From Lawsonibacter sp. (GTDB lineage Bacteria; Bacillota; Clostridia; Oscillospirales; Oscillospiraceae), in assembly GCA_022796195.1 (NCBI GenBank), contig JAAWIE010000001.1, positions 62,001-126,000 of the forward strand: 64,000 nt of DNA, in the 5' to 3' direction. The position numbers were made by a program, and so were the translations under genes. The notes beneath the pieces were generated by a model. The model worked only from the letters and a program-made list of their open reading frames with translations. It was not told the DNA's origin and did no database searches. Positions 50,866 through 58,732 of the stretch are shown here, piece by piece; positions within the stretch are counted from its first letter, which is position 1, and each line of letters opens with the position of its first letter.

Positions 50866-51447
50866 TTACTCAACATCGACGCCATAGTTGGCGCACAGGG
50901 CGGCAAGCCCGCCCTGATAGCCGCTTCCGATGGCGTTAAACTTCCACTCGCCGTTGTGCTTGTACAGCTCGCCGAACACCACGGCGGTCTCAATGGAGAA
51001 GTCCTCCCCCAGATCGTAGCGCAGCAGTTCTTCGCCGCTGGCCTCGTTGACAATTCGGATAAAGGCGTTGTTCACCATCCCGAAGTTCTGCCGGCGGGTC
51101 TCCGCCTCGTAAATAGTAGCAGTAAAGGCGATATGGGTGATTGTGTCGGGCAGCTTGGTCAGATCAACTTTAATCTGCTCGTCGTCTCCGTCGCCCTCGC
51201 CGGTGAGGTTGTCGCCTATGTGCTCCACCCCGCCGGAGCTGTGTTTCAGATTGCCATAGAAGACAAAGTCTCCAGACCCCGTGGTTTTCCCGCTGTCTCC
51301 CAGAAGAAACGCCGCGGCGTCCAAGTCGAAATCGCCGCCGGTGTCAAAACGGTTGACGTCCCAGCCCAGGCCCACCACGACCCTGGTCAAGCCCGGCGCG
51401 TCCTTGGTCAAGCTGACTTTCTGCCCCTTTTTCAAACTGATTGGCAT
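50866..51447 (-). CDS. TerD family calcium-binding stress protein (paralogue 2)
   Basis: 193 residues, ribosome site AGGAGG. Canonical Ter[21 protein letters not shown], acidic site [13 protein letters not shown] (about 36-48), [14 protein letters not shown] (about 89-102) and the C-terminal [19 protein letters not shown]. Very similar to paralogue 3 upstream, indicating a recent tandem duplication. Expected to be a cytoplasmic Ca2+-binding protein of the TerD/YceD-E type, induced by envelope stress or tellurite. Confidence 0.95.
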   Translation of the reverse strand: MPISLKKGQKVSLTKDAPGLTRVVVGLGWDVNRFDTGGDFDLDAAAFLLGDSGKTTGSGDFVFYGNLKHSSGGVEHIGDNLTGEGDGDDEQIKVDLTKLPDTITHIAFTATIYEAETRRQNFGMVNNAFIRIVNEASGEELLRYDLGEDFSIETAVVFGELYKHNGEWKFNAIGSGYQGGLAALCANYGVDVE

Positions 51448-51459
51448 GCTGCATCCTCC

Positions 51460-52041
51460 TTACGCTACTTCAATTCCATAATGTCCGCACAGGGCCGCTA
51501 AGCCGCCCTGGAAGCCGCTCCCGATGGCGTTGAACTTCCACTCGCCGTTGTGGCGGTACAGCTCGCCTACCACGATGGCCGTCTCAATGGAAAAGTCCTC
51601 TCCCAGGTCATAGCGGATCAGGTCCGCGCCGGTGACGCTGTCCTGAATGTGGATATAGGCGTTGGACACCTGTCCGAAATTTTGCCGGCGGGTCTCCGCA
51701 TCATAAATGGTTACAGTGAAGGCCACCCGCTCTACAGAGGCGGGGACCTTAGCCAGGTCCACCACAATCTGCTCGTCGTCCCCGTCGCCCTCGCCGGTGA
51801 GATTGTCACCCATGTGCTTTACCGCGCCGCTGGGGTGCTCCAGATTTCCATAAAATACAAATTCTTTCTCGGTGGGGCATTTGCCGTTTCCGCCCACCAT
51901 GAAGGCGGCGGCGTCCAGGTCAAAGGCCGCGCCGGAGTCAAAGATGTTGACGTCCCAGCCCAGACCCACTACGATTTGAGACAGCCCCGGGTTCCCCTTG
52001 GTCAAATCTACCTTTTGTCCCTTGCTCAGATTGATCGCCAT
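51460..52041 (-). CDS. TerD family calcium-binding stress protein (paralogue 3)
   Basis: 193 residues, GGAGGAATC upstream. Motifs [21 protein letters not shown], acidic site [11 protein letters not shown] (about 38-48), [14 protein letters not shown] (about 89-102). Nearly colinear with paralogue 2, 12 bases downstream. First of the four TerD-superfamily genes after telA. Both calcium sites look intact. Confidence 0.95.
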   Translation of the reverse strand: MAINLSKGQKVDLTKGNPGLSQIVVGLGWDVNIFDSGAAFDLDAAAFMVGGNGKCPTEKEFVFYGNLEHPSGAVKHMGDNLTGEGDGDDEQIVVDLAKVPASVERVAFTVTIYDAETRRQNFGQVSNAYIHIQDSVTGADLIRYDLGEDFSIETAIVVGELYRHNGEWKFNAIGSGFQGGLAALCGHYGIEVA

Positions 52042-52066
52042 AGTTGATTCCTCCGTTTTTCACATT

Positions 52067-53212
52067 TTATTGTTGATTGGGCACATGGTATCGATGGTTA
52101 AAGTCGGCTTTGATGGCCTCCAGCCGCTTCTGGTCCTCCACCCGCTGCTTGCGGGCGTTTTCCTGAATCTGCCGGGTTTCGTCAATACCGGACACGATGG
52201 TATGCCAGGTCTTTTCCAGCGTTTCAATTTTTATGGAACTGCCTGAAGCCAGACGGGCGGTCATCTTGGACTGCTCCGCGGTGTTTTGGGCGTTCCGGAT
52301 GAGCATCTCGTTGGTCTTGGCGTCCAGGGCGGACATGGCCTCGGCTTGAATCCGCTGGCGCTTGAGCATAATGGCCTGGGTCAGCGCCTGCTTGAAGACG
52401 GGCAGGGTGATGATAAAGGCGGAGTTGATTTTTCGGACCAGATTCATGTTGCTGAACTGCATGGTCTTGATCATGGGGATGGACTGCATCGCCACGTTCT
52501 CGGCAGTGCGCAGGTCTTGGGTACGCTGTTCCAGCATCATCAGCGCCTGTTCCAGTGTCGTCAGGTCAAATTGGATGGAGGCGTCTCCCGTGGCCTCCAT
52601 CTCTCCACGGCGCTGGGCAATGTAGTCCTCCAGCTCCCGGCACCCCTGTTCGCCGGCCAAAATATATTTTACCAGCTGGTGATAGTAGTCCACATTGGCC
52701 TGGAACATCTCTTCCAGCTTGCGGTTGGACTGCTTGATCTCCGATTCATACTGCTTTAGCTGCACATAGATCTTGTCCACCTCTTCGCCCATGGTGTGGT
52801 ATTTAGCCAAAATTTTGTCCAGCTGTTTGCGCAGATTGCCAAAGAGTTTTCCAAACAGGCCCGGATTGTCTTTGATCTCCTCAATGTCAAACTTATCCAT
52901 AATTTTGGCCAGAGTGGTAAGCATGGCGCTGGAGTTGTCCAGCTGGGACAGGTTCATGCTGTTGAGAATCACGTCCGAGCATTTGGAAATCTCCTCTGCC
53001 GCGCCGCTGCCAAAGGACACAATGCTCTCCAGATTGTACACCTCAATCTGGCTTGCCAGAGCGTCTACCTCCGGCGAGTTGACCAGGGCCAGAGTCATCT
53101 GGTCCCGGTCCGCCTGCACGTCGTACTGCTGGACCACCTCCGGTTCCTGGACCGGGGCAATTTCCAGAGACGGGGCCTGCCCGGGGGCCGGCCGGCCGAA
53201 ATCTAATCCCAT
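52067..53212 (-). CDS. telA: Toxic anion resistance protein TelA (YceH type)
   Basis: 381 residues, mostly alpha-helical with long coiled coils (about 115-185 and 300-360). TelA family segments: NSPEVDALASQIEVYN (about 45-60), FGSGAAEEISKCSD, IEEIKDNPGLFGKLFG and MNLVRKINSAFIITLPVFKQ (about 255-274). Start six bases after the yceG stop with GGAGTTAATG upstream. TelA/YceH accompanies TerD proteins at the membrane and is associated with resistance to tellurite and envelope-active agents. No signal peptide is seen. Confidence 0.94.
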   Translation of the reverse strand: MGLDFGRPAPGQAPSLEIAPVQEPEVVQQYDVQADRDQMTLALVNSPEVDALASQIEVYNLESIVSFGSGAAEEISKCSDVILNSMNLSQLDNSSAMLTTLAKIMDKFDIEEIKDNPGLFGKLFGNLRKQLDKILAKYHTMGEEVDKIYVQLKQYESEIKQSNRKLEEMFQANVDYYHQLVKYILAGEQGCRELEDYIAQRRGEMEATGDASIQFDLTTLEQALMMLEQRTQDLRTAENVAMQSIPMIKTMQFSNMNLVRKINSAFIITLPVFKQALTQAIMLKRQRIQAEAMSALDAKTNEMLIRNAQNTAEQSKMTARLASGSSIKIETLEKTWHTIVSGIDETRQIQENARKQRVEDQKRLEAIKADFNHRYHVPNQQ

Positions 53213-53218
53213 ACTTCA

Positions 53219-55483
53219 TTAACTCCTTCCAAACCATTTTCTGATAGAACCCCGCCCCCGCTCTGAAATCCGGGTGAAATCCGGGGGCGGCAGGTCATAA
53301 AGGTACTCGCCAATCTGCTGTTCATTGGCGAAGGGGGCGGTAAAGTACCGCTCGATGCACTGGTAGCCTGTGGGGACGAAGAACAAAATGTCAAACCCCA
53401 ACAGGTTTAGGAAGGCAAACAAGATGCCGTCTTCCAGGGATAGTATTTCCTCTGAGGTGTGAATCACAATCAGTTTCGGATTCTTTTTGGTAAAATCAAA
53501 CTTCTGGAGCAGGCGCAGCAGCTCCTTTTTCAAGTTCAGGGCCGCGGCAATGACGGTATACTCCGTGCCGTTTTGGTAGGTGCCTGCGATGGTCCGCCGG
53601 TCCAGCAGGAGCTGGAGCTTGTCCAGCAGATAATCCTGCATCTCCCCCCGCAAAATGCCATAGGGGTACGCCTTGTGGGCCTTAATCTTATCCTTGAGCA
53701 GTCTGCCGTTTCGCAAAAATTGGGTTGCGCCGGCTCGCATGGGATTTTCGTCCAGGGGACTGGTCCAGGGCAATTTGGGCACTACCAGGGTTTCCGGCGT
53801 CATCAGCTTCTTGATTTCCAGCCAGTACCGCCCGACATCCCCGTCCTTCACACCGCATATTTTTTCCAGCAGTACAGGCAGGGTTACCATACCGTTGTTC
53901 ACCTGAAAGGAGGGCCGGTATTTCAGTTCCTGGTCCCACAGAATGGCAATTTCTTCATACATCGTCCGCAGGGTGATGGCCTCTGCCTTGGCGTACTGCT
54001 GGTTTCGATAGAGTCCCGTGTCCTGATACATCATGCCGTCCAAGTCCCGTTCCGCCTGGTAGGCCGCCGTGCTCACCCGCAGCTGACCGCTCTCCGCCGG
54101 GAACGCCTCCATAGAGAGGGAATCTTCATAGCGCAGCTCCAGCAGGGCGGGGTCCCGCAGACAGCTCCCCTTGTCCAGGCTGGGCTGGAGCAGCGCCACG
54201 TCCACCGGGAGCTTTGCCAGCAGCCGCAGGAAACGGGCCTCATGTTCCGTCGTGCCTCCACCAAAGAGGAGGAAAACCGGCACCTCCGGCGGTTTCCAGC
54301 CCTCAAACAGTTCCTTTTGCCAACGTTTCAGCCAGCACAGGAGGTAAACCGCCTGGTTTGCCGCCCTGGACACATTCCGGTCCGGTCCCCCCTCTTCCAA
54401 TACAAGGTCGAGGAATCCTTTTACCATCAGACTTTGCAGTTCCGCGCTGGCGGGACAGCGGATGTTTTGGGCCAGATCGCCCGCCATCTGCTCAAGGTTC
54501 CGATAGTTTTTTCGCGGCACCGCGGCGACCTCCTCCGGGGTGGGAACTGGGATGCTGCCGTTGACCACACAGACCCGCCTCCCTTCGCTTTTCAGCCGCT
54601 GGTAAAACCCAAAGAGATCGGCGGAGAAGGTCAGCCGGTCAGGAACGCCGTACTGCGCCAGGAAGCTGTTATAAAAGAACCGCCCTTCGCCGCCTCGGAG
54701 GCTGGGACTGGTCAGCAATTGGTTCAGTTCCGGCCGTTCCATCCAGGCGTTTGTGCAGGGCTCCAGCTTGGGCGGCGCTCCATACAGCCTGCGCCGGTTG
54801 ACGTCCCGGGCAAGCTCCTCCCGGAGCCGCTGCAAGCTGAAATGCGGGGGGAAGGGGGACAGCCCTTCGGCCTGATAGAGCCGGGAGAGCTGGGAAGACG
54901 GGTCCAGCCTGCGATAGCCCTCGTCGCCCTCCCGCTCCAGCAGCGCCAGATCGGCCCCCGCTCTGGACAGCACAAGGAAAAGCTGAAGCTCATAGACGCT
55001 GATTGCCCCGTCATACAGAATTTTGGGGGGAACTTCCGTCCCCAGCCGGTTTACAATTCGTTCAAACCGGTAATAGAGCCAGCACATATACTTGATATAG
55101 GCATTTCGAAGCATATTTTCATTTTTCCCCTGGCGAAGCATGTCCTCCAGGGTAGAAGCCATGGCCGAAGCCACCGCTTCTCTCTGTCCGGGGGACATGC
55201 GGGGCAGCCATTTGGCAAGCCGCTGGGACAGAAAACCGCAGTCGCGCTGGAAGTCCGTTCCCATCATTTCGCCGAAATAGGCCAGCTGGCCGGGGTCTGG
55301 ATTGGGGAGCCGGCCGTCAATGATGACGCCGCCCTGCCTTGCCGCCTCGTAGTACCGGCGCAAAAAGGCGGTCACCTCCGGCGAATTTCCGGCAAAGCGG
55401 TAAAAATAGACAGACTTTTCCGGCCGCTCTGGGAGCGGGACAAAATAATCATCCAATTTTTTCAATGGAGCCTGTTGAAACAT
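53219..55483 (-). CDS. yceG: YceG-type Ter-associated protein with triplicated module
   Basis: 754 residues from the ATG at 55483 (MFQQAPLKK); the ORF extends 30 codons upstream without a ribosome site. YceG belongs to the Bacillus yceCDEFGHI stress operon and is predicted to act with TelA and TerD. Reading the protein shows three related units: helix, short hydrophobic strand, Gly/Asp turn, amphipathic helix, hydrophobic strand, at about 124-185, 370-435 and 648-706 (for example LLCWLKRWQKELF..VPVFLLFGGG). Upstream of the first two copies, VTAFLRRYY..GGVIIDGRLP and LFGFYQRLK..RVCVVNGSIP also correspond. First gene of the eleven-gene run. Confidence 0.88.
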   Translation of the reverse strand: MFQQAPLKKLDDYFVPLPERPEKSVYFYRFAGNSPEVTAFLRRYYEAARQGGVIIDGRLPNPDPGQLAYFGEMMGTDFQRDCGFLSQRLAKWLPRMSPGQREAVASAMASTLEDMLRQGKNENMLRNAYIKYMCWLYYRFERIVNRLGTEVPPKILYDGAISVYELQLFLVLSRAGADLALLEREGDEGYRRLDPSSQLSRLYQAEGLSPFPPHFSLQRLREELARDVNRRRLYGAPPKLEPCTNAWMERPELNQLLTSPSLRGGEGRFFYNSFLAQYGVPDRLTFSADLFGFYQRLKSEGRRVCVVNGSIPVPTPEEVAAVPRKNYRNLEQMAGDLAQNIRCPASAELQSLMVKGFLDLVLEEGGPDRNVSRAANQAVYLLCWLKRWQKELFEGWKPPEVPVFLLFGGGTTEHEARFLRLLAKLPVDVALLQPSLDKGSCLRDPALLELRYEDSLSMEAFPAESGQLRVSTAAYQAERDLDGMMYQDTGLYRNQQYAKAEAITLRTMYEEIAILWDQELKYRPSFQVNNGMVTLPVLLEKICGVKDGDVGRYWLEIKKLMTPETLVVPKLPWTSPLDENPMRAGATQFLRNGRLLKDKIKAHKAYPYGILRGEMQDYLLDKLQLLLDRRTIAGTYQNGTEYTVIAAALNLKKELLRLLQKFDFTKKNPKLIVIHTSEEILSLEDGILFAFLNLLGFDILFFVPTGYQCIERYFTAPFANEQQIGEYLYDLPPPDFTRISERGRGSIRKWFGRS

Positions 55484-55531
55484 AATCTTCAAAGTCCCTC
55501 TTTGCGATTGTGTCTGTAAGCCTTGCATAAG

Positions 55532-55560
55532 ATTGTACCACAAAACTCCCGCATTTTCAA
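55532..55560 (-). promoter_or_regulatory. Sigma-A promoter of the yceG-ter operon
   Basis: TTGAAA, a 17-base spacer and TACAAT on the reverse strand, 49 bases before yceG. Confidence 0.8.
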
Positions 55561-55618
55561 CAAAATAATACACAACCCCTCTTTATGCACCTTTTTCCTC
55601 AAAACAGGAGATTGCCTG

Positions 55619-55647
55619 TTTCAAACTCTGGCTTTTTGTGCTATAAT
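55619..55647 (+). promoter_or_regulatory. Promoter of the divergent lyase/protease pair
   Basis: TTTCAA, a 17-base spacer and consensus TATAAT, 48 bases before the lyase start. About 60 bases separate it from the opposing yceG promoter, so one regulator could control both. Confidence 0.65.
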
Positions 55648-55694
55648 CGCTTCAGTCCGAACCATCTGGATTCGGAGAAAATGAGGTGAGAAAG

Positions 55695-56723
55695 ATGGAC
55701 CAAAGCCCAACCGGCTATGACGTGGGTGCGCTGATGTACTCTCCCGCTAACGCCCACGGCACCATTGTGGACGCGCTGAAAAACGAGCGGATTCCCCATC
55801 CCTTTTCCCTGGCCTTCTGTCTGGAGGACACGGTACGGGAGGAGGCGGTGGCCGAGGCGGAACAGATGCTGCACCGCACCTTGGCGCAAATTGCAGCCGC
55901 CCGGAGGGAGACCCCATTTTACCTTCCGCTGATCTTCGTTCGGGTCCGCTCCCCGCAGCAGATGCGGAAGCTGGCCTCTGCGTTCAGCGGCTTTGCGGAA
56001 CTGCTCACCGGCTTTATCCTGCCGAAATTTTCCATCGAGAACTGCGGCGCCTATGTCGGGGCCATCCAGGACATCCGCCGCCATACCGGTCTGGACTACC
56101 GTTATATGCCCATTCTGGAGTCCCCCTCCATGCTTCCCCTCCACCAGAGGTACGCCCATTTGGCCCAGGTGAAGGACTGCTTGGAGGCGGTTTCACCGCA
56201 GATCCTGAATATCCGAGTGGGGGGAAACGACCTCTGCCACGCCTTTGGTCTGCGGCGGGATGCGGCGCATACCATTTATGATATCCGGCCTGTGGCCGGA
56301 CTGCTGACCGATCTGGTGACCACCTTTGCCCCTCAATATATCCTTTCCGGCCCGGTCTGGGAATATTACAGAGGGGAGGGCTGGGAGACCGGCCTGCGGC
56401 GGGAGCTGGAGCTGGACCGGTTATGCGGCTTGATTGGCAAGACGGTAATCCACCCCAACCAGATTCCCGTGGTCAACGACGGGCTGAAAGTCTCGGCCGC
56501 CGACTATCAAGATGCGCGCCAGATTTTGGCTTGGGACCCGACCAATCCCCGGCTGGTGTGTTCCAGCGCGGAGTCCACGCGCATGAACGAGTACAATACC
56601 CATTTCCGTTGGGCAGACCGCGTCCTGCGGCTGGCCCGGACTTATGGCGTGAAGGACAGCCTCAAAGACCCCAAAAGTCCATCGCTCCAGGATTTTCCGC
56701 ATGAACCACAAGGATCTGTTTGA
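55695..56723 (+). CDS. HpcH/HpaI-like C-C bond lyase of the Ter module
   Basis: 342 residues from the ATG at 55695 (GAGGTGAGAAAG upstream). TIM-barrel lyase of the citrate-lyase-beta/HpcH type in its Ter-associated form: GALMYSPANAHGT (about 9-21), AFCLEDTVRE with the metal-binding glutamate (about 40-49), PILESPSML (about 133-141), RVGGNDLCHAFGLRR (about 169-183) and KTVIHPNQIPVVND (about 247-260). Divergently transcribed from the Ter operon. In related loci this enzyme, the PRTase and an ATP-grasp ligase form the predicted biosynthetic module; no ATP-grasp gene is in the window. Confidence 0.87.
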   Translation: MDQSPTGYDVGALMYSPANAHGTIVDALKNERIPHPFSLAFCLEDTVREEAVAEAEQMLHRTLAQIAAARRETPFYLPLIFVRVRSPQQMRKLASAFSGFAELLTGFILPKFSIENCGAYVGAIQDIRRHTGLDYRYMPILESPSMLPLHQRYAHLAQVKDCLEAVSPQILNIRVGGNDLCHAFGLRRDAAHTIYDIRPVAGLLTDLVTTFAPQYILSGPVWEYYRGEGWETGLRRELELDRLCGLIGKTVIHPNQIPVVNDGLKVSAADYQDARQILAWDPTNPRLVCSSAESTRMNEYNTHFRWADRVLRLARTYGVKDSLKDPKSPSLQDFPHEPQGSV

Positions 56724-56740
56724 TGGAGGGGGCGTCATAT

Positions 56741-58108
56741 ATGAACCATTGGACCTTTCAGACTGCGCTGCGTACCCCGACCGGCGATGCGCTGGAAGAA
56801 TTTATGCTTCTGAACGGGCGGTACGCCAACTTTGTCAAAGAGACATTCTTTCTCCGATGGGCCAGCGGACAGAACTGGGAGCGGGATACGCAGCGGCTCC
56901 GCGCCTGGACGGAGCGGGGCGGAGCCCAGGGATATATCTTCATCCCCGCCCTGAGTCCCCAGCCTCCCGTGGCCCAGTCTAGCCAGTATGCCGCCCTGTA
57001 CCGGGAGGGTAGGATCGCATTCCCCTTCCGGTTTGAAAATCCCATCTGGCAGGCGGGGATGGAAACCGGCTTCGGACGGGTAGTGGAGCTGTTCAAGCAG
57101 ATACGGGGCCGCAGTGAGGACTCCATCGTCAAAAATTTTGCGGTCAAACTTCTGTACTGGATGGACACCTACTTTCCGCGGCTCTTTCTGGAGACTGGCA
57201 AGATGAACCATTTTCCCAAGTTCGCCTGTGGCGGAGGCATAAAGCTGGCAGAATACCTGTTTATGTATCTGCTGTTTCTCCTCGGCTGCGACGTACTCTA
57301 CATCAGTCCCGCCGGAGACCTGCCGGTAGACAGTCCTCAGCTGTTGGCGCTGTCCCTTCCCGTGCGGGAAGCGCCCCCCGCCGCCTCCGATGCCCCCCAG
57401 GCGCAGCGGCGTCCGGAACCTGCAGGACGGGTGGTCATCTCCAGAAACCAAATTCAGCGGCCCGAGCGGCACAGGCCCTCCCTTGCAAGCGCCCCGCCGC
57501 CCAATCCAGCCGCCCCTGTCCAGGGGGCGGTTCGGATGCCCCTGGAGTTTGAGGAGCTGGCAAAGTTTGCCTCCTCTGTCGTCATGCTGAAGGTGTTTGA
57601 CCAGAAGGATCAGTGCTTTAAAACTGGTTCCGGCGTTATCATCAGCGACAAGGGCTATGTACTCACCAACCTGCATGTGGTCAACGGCGGACGCTACTAC
57701 GGAATCCTTTTGGAGGAGGAGACGGATGTCTTTTACACCGATGAGCTGATCAAGTACCACCAGGATTATGATCTGGCTGTCCTCCGGATGCAGAAGCGGA
57801 GAGCACCCATCCCCATATCCGGCAGCGGGAGGGGGCTGGTGCGGGGACAGAAGGTTGTCGCTATTGGAAGTCCTTTGGGCCTGTTCAACTCGGTCTCAGA
57901 CGGCATCATCTCCGGATTCCGCCAGCTGGAGCGGGTCTCGATGATTCAGTTTACCGCCCCCGTGTCCCACGGCAGCAGCGGCGGAGCTCTTCTGGATCTG
58001 TATGGGGAACTGATCGGCCTGATTACCGCCGGGTACGACGACGGACAGAACCTGAATCTGGCCGTGGATTATCAGACAATCTCACAGTTCGTCCGCGGAC
58101 TGCTTTAA
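56741..58108 (+). CDS. YceG-like module fused to a trypsin-like serine protease
   Basis: 455 residues from the ATG at 56741 (GGAGGGGG upstream). N-terminal domain (about 1-208): its second half, AVKLLYWMDTYFPRLF..FPKFACGGG..LGCDVLYISPAGD (about 134-193), repeats the unit found three times in YceG. A Pro/Ala/Arg linker (about 209-262) leads to a trypsin-like domain (about 270-455) with an intact triad: His312 (LTNLHVVNGG), Asp344 (QDYDLAVL) and Ser413 (HGSSGGAL). No signal peptide, membrane helix or PDZ domain, so it should be cytoplasmic. It lies 17 bases after the lyase gene. Likely a proteolytic effector or processing enzyme of the Ter system. Confidence 0.88.
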   Translation: MNHWTFQTALRTPTGDALEEFMLLNGRYANFVKETFFLRWASGQNWERDTQRLRAWTERGGAQGYIFIPALSPQPPVAQSSQYAALYREGRIAFPFRFENPIWQAGMETGFGRVVELFKQIRGRSEDSIVKNFAVKLLYWMDTYFPRLFLETGKMNHFPKFACGGGIKLAEYLFMYLLFLLGCDVLYISPAGDLPVDSPQLLALSLPVREAPPAASDAPQAQRRPEPAGRVVISRNQIQRPERHRPSLASAPPPNPAAPVQGAVRMPLEFEELAKFASSVVMLKVFDQKDQCFKTGSGVIISDKGYVLTNLHVVNGGRYYGILLEEETDVFYTDELIKYHQDYDLAVLRMQKRRAPIPISGSGRGLVRGQKVVAIGSPLGLFNSVSDGIISGFRQLERVSMIQFTAPVSHGSSGGALLDLYGELIGLITAGYDDGQNLNLAVDYQTISQFVRGLL

Positions 58109-58113
58109 AGGAA

Positions 58114-58150
58114 CCGGACAGAAAGGAAAACCTTTCTGTCCGGCATTTTA
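58114..58150. terminator. Bidirectional terminator between the protease fusion and gtrA
   Basis: Perfect 13-bp stem CCGGACAGAAAGG/CCTTTCTGTCCGG with an AAAA loop, CATTTT on the forward side and TTCCTTTAAA on the reverse side. Confidence 0.85.
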
Positions 58151-58157
58151 CGTGAAG

Positions 58158-58706
58158 TTATTTGGCCTCTCCCTCGGGAAAGATGATTTTGTTGACAAAG
58201 AAGAAGATAATCATGGAGATCCCGCCGTTCAGAACGGTGGAGCCGATGTTATAAACGGCAGGAGGGACAAACTGGCCGGCCACCGCCACCCAAATGCAGT
58301 TGATGGAGTTGACGATACAGGTGATAACCAGAAACGCCGCCAGATACCAGCCGATCTGCCGGCCCAGATTGCCGTGGCTGCGGAACACAACGTTGCGCTG
58401 AATGGGGAAGTTGATAACCTCGCCAATGACCATGGCCACCATATAGGCGCAGAAGTAGGCCAAGCCGCCGTGGTCCTGGTCGTAGCCCAGGATGTTCCAC
58501 TGGAAGGTCTCCCCAAACAGCGTTACCGGAATGCCCGGCCAGCCAAAGGAGCGGTTTCCCAGTCCCGCAAAGGCGGCGGGCAGAAAGGTGAGCAGCAGAT
58601 ATTTGAACACCGTAATCACATTGCTGACGATGACGAACAGCCCGCCCTCCCGGATCCATTTGGCCGCTCCGGGGTGGTTTCGGGCGAAATCATTCCAAAA
58701 TTTCAT
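58158..58706 (-). CDS. GtrA family membrane protein
   Basis: 182 residues, four predicted helices (about 22-45, 80-100, 117-138, 147-170). Typical GtrA features include FVIVSNVITVFKYLLL and VIGEVINFPIQRNVVFRS (about 92-109). GtrA proteins are thought to move polyprenyl-linked sugars across the membrane or assist glycosyltransferases. Strong ribosome site AAGGAGG. It lies 26 bases after the broken GH3 gene and was probably its operon partner. Confidence 0.85.
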   Translation of the reverse strand: MKFWNDFARNHPGAAKWIREGGLFVIVSNVITVFKYLLLTFLPAAFAGLGNRSFGWPGIPVTLFGETFQWNILGYDQDHGGLAYFCAYMVAMVIGEVINFPIQRNVVFRSHGNLGRQIGWYLAAFLVITCIVNSINCIWVAVAGQFVPPAVYNIGSTVLNGGISMIIFFFVNKIIFPEGEAK

Positions 58707-58732
58707 GGTTTATTCCTCCTTACCCGGCCCGT

